From contig JADJWD010000005.1 of assembly GCA_016716535.1 (NCBI GenBank), positions 186,001 to 250,000 on the forward strand: a stretch of DNA of 64,000 nt, written 5' to 3'. This DNA comes from Betaproteobacteria bacterium. Its GTDB lineage: Bacteria > Pseudomonadota > Gammaproteobacteria > Burkholderiales > Burkholderiaceae_C. Every line of letters begins with the position of its first letter. Position 1 is the first letter of the stretch. A model generated the notes under the pieces. It was not told the origin of the DNA and did no database searches. It worked only from the letters and a program-made list of their open reading frames with translations. The position numbers and the translations under genes are program-made. Below are positions 19,746-27,214 of the stretch, piece after piece.

Positions 19746-20260
19746 GTGACCGCAGGCGCCCTGGCCCTCCTCCCCCCATCGCCCTCCTCCTGGGCTCCTC
19801 CTCCGACTGGGAGACGTTGCGCCCGGCGGCGGAGATCCTGGCTGACCTCGGTGTGGCCTACGAGGCGCGGGTTGTCTCGGCGCATCGGATGCCTGACGAC
19901 ATGTTCCGCTACGCTGAGCAGGCCGAGGCGCGTGGCCTGCGGGCGATCATCGCCGGCGCCGGCGGTGCGGCGCACCTGCCTGGCATGCTCGCGGCGAAGA
20001 CCACGGTGCCGGTGCTCGGCGTGCCGGTGCCCAGCCGCCATCTGAACGGTGTCGACTCGCTGTACTCGATCGTCCAGATGCCCAAGGGCATCCCGGTGGC
20101 GACGTTTGCGATCGGCACTGCGGGCGCGGCCAACGCGGCGCTGTTCGCCGCGGCGATGCTCGCGCACGACGACGCCGGCCTGCGCCAGCGCCTGCACGCC
20201 TTCCGCGCCCGCCAGACCGAGGCGGCGCGCGCGATGACGCAGGACCTCGGCCCGCGATGA
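19746..20260 (+). CDS. purE: N5-carboxyaminoimidazole ribonucleotide mutase, 5' frame broken
   Basis: Class I PurE of de novo purine synthesis, converting N5-CAIR to CAIR. The conserved start IALLLGSSSDWETLRPAAEI is fully present from 19778, followed by SAHRMPDDMF, the GAGGAAHLPGMLA loop and GVPVPSRHLNG. No ATG, GTG or TTG lies in that frame between the region upstream and the GSSSDW motif. A GTG at 19746 in another frame would connect if the C6 tract at 19772-19777 had seven C. So the gene is either mis-sequenced there or uses a rare start. It overlaps purK by 4 bp (ATGA). Confidence 0.88.
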
Positions 20261-21546
20261 CACCGCCGCCTGCCCGCGCCGCGGCGCCTGCCGCGGCCGC
20301 GCCGACGCCGCTGGCGCTTGCGCCGTCGTCGCCCGCCACCGTGCCGACACGCTCGGCCCACCTCGGCATGCTCGGTGGCGGCCAGCTCGGGCGCATGTTC
20401 GTCCACGCCGCGCAGCGCCTGGGGCATCGCGTCACGGTGCTCGACCCGGACGCGGCGAGCCCGGCCGGCGCCGCTGCCGACGACCACCTCGTCGCCGCCT
20501 ACGACGACGCGGCAGCGCTCGCGCAGCTGGCCGGGCGCTGCGCGGCCGTCAGCACCGAGTTCGAGAACGTGCCGGCCGCGGCGCTGCGTGCGCTCGCCGA
20601 GCGCGGCTGCCGCGTCGCGCCGTCGGCCGATGCGGTGGCGGTGTGCCAGCATCGCCTGCGCGAGAAGCAGCTCTTCGTGCGCGCCGGCGTGCCGTGCGCG
20701 CCGCATGCGGCGATAGAGAACGAGGCCGACCTCGCCGACGCGCGGCTGGACGCGCTGCTGCCCGGCATCCTCAAGACCGCGACGCTCGGCTACGACGGCA
20801 AGGGCCAGATCCGTGTCGGCTCGCGCGTCGAGCTGGCCGCGGCGTTCGACACGCTGCGCCGCGCGCCGTGTGTGCTCGAGCAACGCCTGCCGCTGGCCGC
20901 CGAGCTGAGCATCATCGTCGCGCGCGCGAGCGATGGCACCGTCGTTCATTTGCCGCCCAACGCGAACCTGCATCGCGACGGCATCCTCGCCGTCACGCAG
21001 GTACCGGCGCCGGGCCTGCCGGCCGGCCTCGCGGCGCAGGCGGTGGCGTGCGCTTCGCGCCTGGCCGAGACCCTCGGCTACGTCGGCGTGCTGTGCGTCG
21101 AGTTCTTCGTGCTCGACGACGGCCGCCTCGTCGCCAACGAGATGGCGCCGCGGCCGCACAACTCGGGCCACGCGAGCATCGACGCGTGTGATGTCTCGCA
21201 GTTCGAGCTGCAGGTGCGCACGCTGCTCGGTCTGCCGCTACCGCCGCCGCGCCAGCACTCGAGCGCGGTGATGCTGAACCTGCTCGGCGACCTGTGGTTC
21301 GATGCCGTGAGCGGCGCCGCGCGCGAACCCGACTGGCCGGCCGTGCTGGCGCTGCCCGGCGCGCACCTGCACCTGTACGGCAAACGCGAGGCGCGCCTTG
21401 GCCGCAAGATGGGCCACCTGACGGTGACGGCGGCGGATCTCGCCGAAGCGCGCCGCATCGCCGGTGAGGCGGCGCGCTGGCTCGGGCTGCCGCCGTTGCC
21501 GGCGTTGCCCGAGGGCGCTGTCGCGCCTGCACGGGCCGGCACTTGA
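20257..21546 (+). CDS. purK: N5-carboxyaminoimidazole ribonucleotide synthase
   Basis: ATP-grasp enzyme making N5-CAIR from AIR, bicarbonate and ATP, feeding PurE. In the 429-residue protein an Ala/Pro/Thr-rich ~30-residue leader precedes the nucleotide-binding LGMLGGGQLGRMFVHAAQRL. Then come FENVP, KTATLGYDGKGQ (ATP-grasp loop), EFFVLDDGRLVANEMAPRPH and NSGHASIDACDVSQFE. Translation is coupled to purE through ATGA; the threonylcarbamoyl synthase gene follows by 7 bp, so the three form one operon. Confidence 0.96.
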   Translation: MTPPPARAAAPAAAAPTPLALAPSSPATVPTRSAHLGMLGGGQLGRMFVHAAQRLGHRVTVLDPDAASPAGAAADDHLVAAYDDAAALAQLAGRCAAVSTEFENVPAAALRALAERGCRVAPSADAVAVCQHRLREKQLFVRAGVPCAPHAAIENEADLADARLDALLPGILKTATLGYDGKGQIRVGSRVELAAAFDTLRRAPCVLEQRLPLAAELSIIVARASDGTVVHLPPNANLHRDGILAVTQVPAPGLPAGLAAQAVACASRLAETLGYVGVLCVEFFVLDDGRLVANEMAPRPHNSGHASIDACDVSQFELQVRTLLGLPLPPPRQHSSAVMLNLLGDLWFDAVSGAAREPDWPAVLALPGAHLHLYGKREARLGRKMGHLTVTAADLAEARRIAGEAARWLGLPPLPALPEGAVAPARAGT

Positions 21547-21553
21547 CATCGCG

Positions 21554-22534
21554 ATGGACGCAGCAGCCTGCACCGTCGACGAGGCGGCCGACGCGCTGGC
21601 GCGCGGCGAGCTCGTCGCGATGCCGACCGAGACCGTTTACGGCCTCGCCGCGCGTGCCGACGACGACGCGGCCGTCGCGCGCATCTTCGCCGCGAAAGGC
21701 CGGCCGTCGGACCACCCGCTGATCGTGCACGTGGCCGACATCGCCGCCGCCGAACGCTTCGCCGCCGAACTGCCGGCGACCGCGCGGCGGCTGATGGCCG
21801 CCTTCTGGCCCGGGCCGCTGACGTTGATCGTGCCGCGCCGGCCGGGCATCGGCGGTGCGGCCGCCGCGGGCCTCGCGACAGTCGGCCTGCGCATGCCTTC
21901 ACATCCGCTGGCGCTGGCGCTGCTGCGCGCGGCGGCCGCGCGCGGCGTCGCCGGTGTCGCCGCGCCGAGCGCCAACCGCTTCGGGCGCGTCAGCCCGACG
22001 CGGCCCGAGCACGTGCGCGCCGAGTTCGGCCCCGGGCTGCTCGTGCTCGACGGCGGGCCGTGCGAGGTGGGCATCGAATCGGTGATCGTCGACTGCACGC
22101 GCGAGCCGCCGGCGCTGCTGCGCCCGGGCCAGCTCGCGCGTGAGCGCATCGAGGCCGTGCTCGGCGAGCCGCTGGCCGACCGTGATGCCGCCTCGCCGCG
22201 CGCGTCGGGCACCCTAGAAGTGCACTACGCGCCGCGCGCCGCGCTGCGCCTGGTGGCGAGCGACGAACTTGCGCGCCGCGTGCAGCGCCCGCCCGGGCCG
22301 GCGGAGCAGGGGGTGGCGGTATATTCCCGCGTCGCTCCGGCCGAAGGCTGGCTGCACCGGCGCATGCCGGCCGACGCCGACGCGCTGGCGCAGGAGCTGT
22401 TCGCGGCGCTGCGCACGTTCGACGAAGCGGGTGCCCACACGATCTGGCTCGAGCAGTTGCCCGCCGGCAGCGCGTGGGAAGGGGTGCTCGATCGCGTGAC
22501 GCGCGCCGCGGCCGCGGCGCCGCCAGGGTCCTAG
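21554..22534 (+). CDS. Threonylcarbamoyl-AMP synthase, Sua5 type
   Basis: Makes L-threonylcarbamoyladenylate for t6A37 in tRNAs decoding ANN. The 326-residue protein has an N-terminal YrdC domain (PTETVYGLAARADD, FAAKGRPSDHPLIVHV, VAAPSANRFGRVSP, VIVDCT) and a C-terminal Sua5 domain from about 215. The two-domain length separates it from short TsaC. The ATG at 21554 is used, 7 bp after purK; a longer in-frame reading overlaps purK and is rejected. The partner gene tsaB is in the same window at 24992. Confidence 0.92.
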   Translation: MDAAACTVDEAADALARGELVAMPTETVYGLAARADDDAAVARIFAAKGRPSDHPLIVHVADIAAAERFAAELPATARRLMAAFWPGPLTLIVPRRPGIGGAAAAGLATVGLRMPSHPLALALLRAAAARGVAGVAAPSANRFGRVSPTRPEHVRAEFGPGLLVLDGGPCEVGIESVIVDCTREPPALLRPGQLARERIEAVLGEPLADRDAASPRASGTLEVHYAPRAALRLVASDELARRVQRPPGPAEQGVAVYSRVAPAEGWLHRRMPADADALAQELFAALRTFDEAGAHTIWLEQLPAGSAWEGVLDRVTRAAAAAPPGS

Positions 22535-22585
22535 CGGCCCCCTGCCTTCGGCCCCCTCAGTTCATCCCGCACCGCCCAACGCCTC

Positions 22586-23557
22586 ATGTTCCCTCTGACT
22601 TCCCTTGCCCGCGTTGCCGGTGGCATCGCCGCCGCGGTGGTGGCGGTCGCCGGCTGCGGCGGCGGCACGACGCAGTACGAGCCGTTCGTGCCCGACCGCG
22701 TGATCGCCTTCGGCGACGAAGCGACGGCGCTGACGACCGACGCACCGAGCGGCCGCAACTACTCGATCAACGCTTTCGGCGGCGACGACACGCCCGAGGA
22801 CACGAGCGACGACGTCATCGACTGCACGCTGCAGCCGAACTGGGTGCAGTCGCTCGCCTCGGCCTATGGCTTCGTCTTCGCCGAGTGCAACCCGGACAAC
22901 GTCACCGAGCTGAAGGCGGTGAACCGCGCCGCGGCCGGCGCCCGCGTCGCCGAGGTGGCGGCGCAGGTCGAGGCGCAGGCGGCCGCCGGCGGCTTCGGCC
23001 CCCGCGACATCGCCGCGCTGATGGTCGGCGTCAACGATGTCGTCGAGCTGTACGGCCGCTTCGACGGCAGCAACGAGGCCGCGTTGATTGCCGAGGCGCA
23101 CGAGCGCGGCGCGCAGGCCGGCCGTGTCGTCAACCGCCTCGTCGAGCTGGGCGCCAAGGTCGTCGTCGCGAACATCCCGGACCTCTACTACACGCCGTTC
23201 GCGGTGAAGGAAGAGGCGGCCTTCCCGGGCGGCGGGCGCGCCAGCCTGCTATCGCGCCTGTCGCAGGCGTTCAACGAGCGGTTGGGCGTGACGCTGTTCC
23301 CCGACGGGCGCTACGTCGCGCTGGTGCAGACCGACCAGCGCGTGATGGCGATGGCGCTGGCGCCGTCGGCCTTCGGGCTGGGCAACGTCACCGAAGCGGC
23401 CTGCGCGACGCTGCCGCCGGACTGCACGACGAAGACGCTCGTCAGTGGTGCATCGGCCAGCAGCTACTTGTGGGCCGGTGACGTGCTGCTGGCGCCGGTC
23501 GGCCAGTCGCAAATAGCGAGCCTCGCGATCTCGCGCGCGCAGCGCAACCCGTTCTAG
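22586..23557 (+). CDS. SGNH/GDSL-hydrolase-like lipoprotein, probably non-catalytic
   Basis: A 323-residue protein with a lipobox (VAVAGC, Cys25), so probably an outer-membrane or periplasmic lipoprotein. It follows SGNH architecture: block I reads VIAFGDEATAL, block III MVGVNDV, and the end YLWAGDVLLAPVGQSQIA aligns where DxxHPT normally sits. The usual nucleophile Ser of GDS is Glu here, and the catalytic His of block V is missing. Only the GxND oxyanion element is clearly kept. Hydrolase activity is therefore doubtful. It converges with the SemiSWEET gene, overlapping by 4 bp. Confidence 0.7.
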   Translation: MFPLTSLARVAGGIAAAVVAVAGCGGGTTQYEPFVPDRVIAFGDEATALTTDAPSGRNYSINAFGGDDTPEDTSDDVIDCTLQPNWVQSLASAYGFVFAECNPDNVTELKAVNRAAAGARVAEVAAQVEAQAAAGGFGPRDIAALMVGVNDVVELYGRFDGSNEAALIAEAHERGAQAGRVVNRLVELGAKVVVANIPDLYYTPFAVKEEAAFPGGGRASLLSRLSQAFNERLGVTLFPDGRYVALVQTDQRVMAMALAPSAFGLGNVTEAACATLPPDCTTKTLVSGASASSYLWAGDVLLAPVGQSQIASLAISRAQRNPF

Positions 23558-23862
23558 TCGGCGGCGGGTGCCGGGCCGCCGCTCGAGCGGCGATGGCCGC
23601 GCTCGACGCGCAGCTTGGTCCACAGGATCGTCGACGCCAGCGCCAGCGTCACGACGTTGGCGATGATCACCGGCCACTGGCCGATGGCGATGCCGTACAG
23701 CAGCCACAGCGCCACGCCGAGCGTGAACGCGCCATACATCGACAGCGAGATGCCGCTCACGTCGCGCGTGCGCAGCGTCAGCCAGGCCTGCGGCACGAAC
23801 GCCGACGTGGTGAGGCAGGCGGCCAGGTAGCCCAGGATGTCGGGCAGGGTCGGCAGGTCCAT
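23554..23862 (-). CDS. SemiSWEET-type sugar transporter
   Basis: A 102-residue protein with three membrane helices, the size of bacterial SemiSWEETs, which dimerise into a transport unit. The first helix has the PQ-loop signature TSAFVPQAWLTLRTRDVSG; the second follows with LSMYGAFTLGVALWLLYG. The last ~15 residues are polar. The ATG at 23862 is chosen over one at 23889 because it gives the compact family length. The substrate is unknown; no sugar operon flanks it. Confidence 0.82.
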   Translation of the reverse strand: MDLPTLPDILGYLAACLTTSAFVPQAWLTLRTRDVSGISLSMYGAFTLGVALWLLYGIAIGQWPVIIANVVTLALASTILWTKLRVERGHRRSSGGPAPAAD

Positions 23863-23956
23863 CGGAAGACGGCTCGTCGACAGGGGCACGCGGCGCCTGT
23901 CGCCGGCAGGGATGCAGCGGCAAGGATGGCCATGATCGCACGGCTAAACTGACCGC

Positions 23957-24955
23957 ATGGCCGCCCCTGCGCCGTCCAAGATGTCCGCGGCCACGACGGC
24001 GCGTTTGTCGGCGCTCGCCGTGTTGGTGATCTGGATCAGCTTCATCCTCGTGGCGCGCGGCAGCGCGCGCGGGACGCTGACGGCGCTGGACATCACCTGG
24101 CTGCGCTTCGTGTTCTCGGGCCTCGTCGTGCTGCCGTTCGCGTGGCATTTCAGGCGCGCATTGATTGCTGGCCTCACCGTGGGCTTCGATGCCGACATCG
24201 GTTCCGATCTGCCCCGCGGCGTCGCGCTGCGCCGCGCGTTGGCACTCGCGTACTTCGGCGGTCTCGGCTACTGCCTTTTCGCCTATCACGGCTTCTTTCA
24301 TGCGCCGGTCGCGCACGCCGCGGTGCTGCTGCCCGGCAGCCTGCCGCTGTGGAGCACGCTGGCCGCCTGGCTGCTGCTCGCCGAGCGGCCGACGCGGCAA
24401 CGCTGGCTTGGCCTGGTGCTGATCCTCGCCGGTGGCGCCGCGGTCGGCGGCAGCGGCCTGGCCGGTGCGCTCGGCGAGGCCGGCACCTGGCGCGGCGACG
24501 TGCTGTTCGTCGTCGCCAGCATGCACTGGGCGGTCTACGGCGTGCTGTGCCGGCGCTGGAAGGTCGGCGCGCTGGCGGCCACCGCGGCCATCGCCGTGCT
24601 GGCGCTGGTGCTCGTCGTGCCTGCGTACGGGCTTGCGCTGTGGGCCGGCGCGGTGCCAAGCGGCCTTGCGCGCGCGTCGGCCTCGGAGATCACCTTCCAG
24701 GCCGTCTACCAGGGCGGGCTGGCGATGCTGGTGGCCGGCGTCGCCTTCACGCGCGTCGTCACCCACTACGGCCCGGTGCGCACGACGATGTTCACGGCCA
24801 TCGTGCCGCCGCTCGCCGCGCTGGCCGCCGTGCCGGTGCTCGGCGAACCGCTGGCGCCGGCCGCACTGCTCGGCCTGGCCTGCGTGACCGCGGGGCTGCT
24901 GGTCGGCAGCGGCATCGTCGACCTGCGCCGGCTGGCCGTGCGCGCGGCGCGTTGA
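23957..24955 (+). CDS. DMT-superfamily (EamA) transporter
   Basis: A 332-residue protein with two EamA repeats and about ten membrane helices, beginning ARLSALAVLVIWISFILVARG. The second repeat starts near 180 (GDVLFVVASMHWAVYGVLCRRWK). EamA proteins usually export metabolites or amino acids. The gene is divergent from the SemiSWEET gene, with 94 bp between starts. The substrate cannot be inferred. Confidence 0.85.
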   Translation: MAAPAPSKMSAATTARLSALAVLVIWISFILVARGSARGTLTALDITWLRFVFSGLVVLPFAWHFRRALIAGLTVGFDADIGSDLPRGVALRRALALAYFGGLGYCLFAYHGFFHAPVAHAAVLLPGSLPLWSTLAAWLLLAERPTRQRWLGLVLILAGGAAVGGSGLAGALGEAGTWRGDVLFVVASMHWAVYGVLCRRWKVGALAATAAIAVLALVLVVPAYGLALWAGAVPSGLARASASEITFQAVYQGGLAMLVAGVAFTRVVTHYGPVRTTMFTAIVPPLAALAAVPVLGEPLAPAALLGLACVTAGLLVGSGIVDLRRLAVRAAR

Positions 24956-24991
24956 CGGGCAAGGGGCGCCAAGCAGGTGGAAGCGACAACG

Positions 24992-25789
24992 ATGGACCCG
25001 CGGCCGCTCTTGGCGTTCGACACCAGCACCGAGGTGCTCGCGGTCGCGGCCGCCGGGCCGCGTGGCAACGTCACGTGGAATGGCGCCGGCGGCGCGGCGG
25101 CGTCGGCGCAGCTCGTGCCGCGCATCCACGCCGTGCTCGCCGAGGCCGGCGTCGCACTGCGTGATCTGCAGGCGATCGCCTTCGGCCGCGGCCCCGGCGC
25201 CTTCACCGGCCTGCGCACGAGCTGCGCCGTCGCGCAGGGGCTCGGCTTCGGCCTCGGGCGGCCGCTGCTGCCGGTGGACAGCCTGCTCGTCGTGGCCGAG
25301 GATGCGCGTGGCGCACTGGCGATGACGGAGCCAGGGCGCATCGCGGTGGCGATGGACGCGCGCATGGACGAGATCTACGGCGCCATTTACGAGTGGAGCG
25401 GTGAGCGGACCGGCGGCGCGGGCGACGCGCCGGCCGACACGCCGCTCAATGCCCCCGCGCGCTGGTGCACGCTGCGCGAGCCGGCGCTGCTGACGCTCGC
25501 GCAATGGAACGGCGTGCTCGAGCACGAAGCCGGCGCGCTGCATGTGCTGGCCGGCTCGGCGCTGCCGGCCTTCGGCGAACGCCTGCATCGGCCGGGCGCG
25601 CTGGCTGTGCATGCGCAGGAGGTCGACCGCGCCGCGGCGCTGCTGCGCCTGGCCCGCGAGGCGCTCGCAGCCGGTGAAGGCATCGACGCCGCGCAGGCGC
25701 TGCCGCTGTACCTGCGCGACAAGGTCGCGCTGACGACCGACGAGCGGCTGGCCGCGCGCGTGGCCAAGGCGGCCGGAGCCAGTGCATGA
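24992..25789 (+). CDS. tsaB: tRNA threonylcarbamoyladenosine synthesis protein TsaB
   Basis: Partner of TsaD and TsaE in t6A37 formation. The 265-residue protein begins MDPRPLLAFDTSTEVLAVAA and has SAQLVPRIHAVLAEAG and the family signature FGRGPGAFTGLRTSCAVAQGL. A GTG 15 bp upstream (24977) is an alternative start. It overlaps rimI by 4 bp (ATGA); a tsaB-rimI pair is common because both act on translation components. Confidence 0.95.
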   Translation: MDPRPLLAFDTSTEVLAVAAAGPRGNVTWNGAGGAAASAQLVPRIHAVLAEAGVALRDLQAIAFGRGPGAFTGLRTSCAVAQGLGFGLGRPLLPVDSLLVVAEDARGALAMTEPGRIAVAMDARMDEIYGAIYEWSGERTGGAGDAPADTPLNAPARWCTLREPALLTLAQWNGVLEHEAGALHVLAGSALPAFGERLHRPGALAVHAQEVDRAAALLRLAREALAAGEGIDAAQALPLYLRDKVALTTDERLAARVAKAAGASA

Positions 25790-26328
25790 CGCGGCCGGCG
25801 GCGGCAGCCTCATCGGCGCCCGTGCGCCGCGCGATGACGGTGGCCGACATCGCCGCCGTGCTCGCCATCGAGACGCAGGCCTACAGCCACCCGTGGAGCC
25901 AGGGCAACTTCATCGACTCGCTGGCCGCCGGTCACGTGGCCGAGGTGCTGGTCGAAGGGGATCGGCTGATCGGCTACTTCATCGCGATGGTCGGCGTCGA
26001 CGAACTGCACCTGCTGAACGTGACGGTCGGCCCCGCGCACCAGGGGCGCGGCCATGGCTCGCGGCTGCTCGACGCCGTGTGCGCGCATGCGCTCGCGCGC
26101 AGCCTGCCGACCGTGTGGCTCGAGGTGCGCGCGAGCAACCAGCGCGCGCGGGCGCTCTACGCGCGCCGCGGCTTTGCCGAGGTGGGCCTGCGCCGCGGCT
26201 ACTACCCGGCGGCGCGCGGGCGCGAGGACGCGGTCGTCATGCGGCGGCTGCTCGACATGACGACCGGCTTGCCGGCCGCCGAAGCGATGGCGCCGAGCCC
26301 GGTGGAGACGCGGCATGCCGTGGACTGA
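25786..26328 (+). CDS. rimI: Ribosomal-protein-alanine N-acetyltransferase
   Basis: GNAT-fold enzyme acetylating the N-terminus of ribosomal protein S18. The 180-residue protein has the acetyl-CoA loop VGPAHQGRGHGSRLLDAV, WLEVRASNQRARALYARRGF and RRGYYPAARGREDAVVM, matching RimI. The first ~14 residues are an Ala/Ser-rich lead-in; an internal ATG at residue 17 (MTVADIAAVL) could be the true start. It overlaps tsaB upstream and the uracil-DNA glycosylase gene downstream by 14 bp. Confidence 0.92.
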   Translation: MTRPAAAASSAPVRRAMTVADIAAVLAIETQAYSHPWSQGNFIDSLAAGHVAEVLVEGDRLIGYFIAMVGVDELHLLNVTVGPAHQGRGHGSRLLDAVCAHALARSLPTVWLEVRASNQRARALYARRGFAEVGLRRGYYPAARGREDAVVMRRLLDMTTGLPAAEAMAPSPVETRHAVD

Positions 26329-27214
26329 GCGCCAGCGCGCGATGCTGCGCGAAATGGGCCTGCGCGTCTGGCAGGCCGAGGCGAGCGTTGCCGTGCCGGC
26401 AGCGGTTCCCGATCCAGGTCTTGGGCCGGCCGTGGCGACACCGGCTGACCGGCCCGCGGCGCAGGTCGAAGCCGAGTCGCCCGCTCGCCCGCCACGCGCG
26501 CCCACCCGCGCAGCGCCGGCTTCCGAACCGGTCACGCCGCCCGCGGCCGCGCCGCAACCCATCGACGCGGGCCTCGTCGCCGGCCTCGACTGGCCGGCGC
26601 TGCGTGAAGCCGTCGCCGCCTGCCGCGCCTGCCGGCTGTGCGAGCAGCGCAAGCAGACGGTGTTCGGCGTCGGCCATCCGAACGCGCACTGGATGGTCGT
26701 CGGCGAGGCGCCCGGCGCGCAGGAAGACGAGCAGGGCGAGCCGTTCATCGGCGCGGCCGGCCAGCTGCTCGATGCGATGCTGCGCTCGCTCGGTCTCTCG
26801 CGCGCCAGTGAGGGCGACGCGGCGGCGCGTGTCTTCATCGCCAACACGCTGAAGTGCCGCCCGCCGGGCAACCGCAACCCGCAGCCCGACGAGATGCAGC
26901 GCTGCGAGCCGTTCCTCGTGCGCCAGATCCAGCTTGTGCGCCCGCGCATCATCCTCGCGATGGGGCGCTTCGCGGTGCAGGCACTCCTGCGCACGAGCGA
27001 GCCGATCGGTCGGCTGCGCGGCCGCGTGCACCGTTACCAGGGCGTGCCGCTCGTCGTCACCTACCACCCCGCCTACCTGCTGCGCAACCTGCCCGACAAG
27101 GCGCGCGCGTGGGAAGACCTGTGCCTGGCTGCCGACGTGCTGGCCGCGTTGCCTGAGCCCGACTCGGCCGACGCGGCCGACGCGGCCGTCCACTCCGGCA
27201 CGCCGCAGCGATGA
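26315..27214 (+). CDS. Family 4 uracil-DNA glycosylase
   Basis: Fe-S-containing UDG that removes uracil from DNA. Of 299 residues, the first ~85 are a variable Ala/Pro-rich extension headed by MPWTERQRAMLREMGLRVWQ. The catalytic domain starts with the cysteine cluster CRACRLCEQRK (103-109). It continues with VVGEAPGAQEDEQGEPFIGA, NTLKCRPPGNRNPQPDEMQRC (second cysteine pair) and YHPAYLLRN. The motifs fit family 4 rather than family 1 (Ung). It closes the tsaB-rimI-udg operon and overlaps the next gene by ATGA. Confidence 0.92.
   Translation: MPWTERQRAMLREMGLRVWQAEASVAVPAAVPDPGLGPAVATPADRPAAQVEAESPARPPRAPTRAAPASEPVTPPAAAPQPIDAGLVAGLDWPALREAVAACRACRLCEQRKQTVFGVGHPNAHWMVVGEAPGAQEDEQGEPFIGAAGQLLDAMLRSLGLSRASEGDAAARVFIANTLKCRPPGNRNPQPDEMQRCEPFLVRQIQLVRPRIILAMGRFAVQALLRTSEPIGRLRGRVHRYQGVPLVVTYHPAYLLRNLPDKARAWEDLCLAADVLAALPEPDSADAADAAVHSGTPQR

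Noticed and set aside
23249..25813. 854-codon open frame on the minus strand
   Set aside because: Runs antisense across four well-supported genes (SGNH lipoprotein end, SemiSWEET other frame, EamA, tsaB); composition is that of a shadow.
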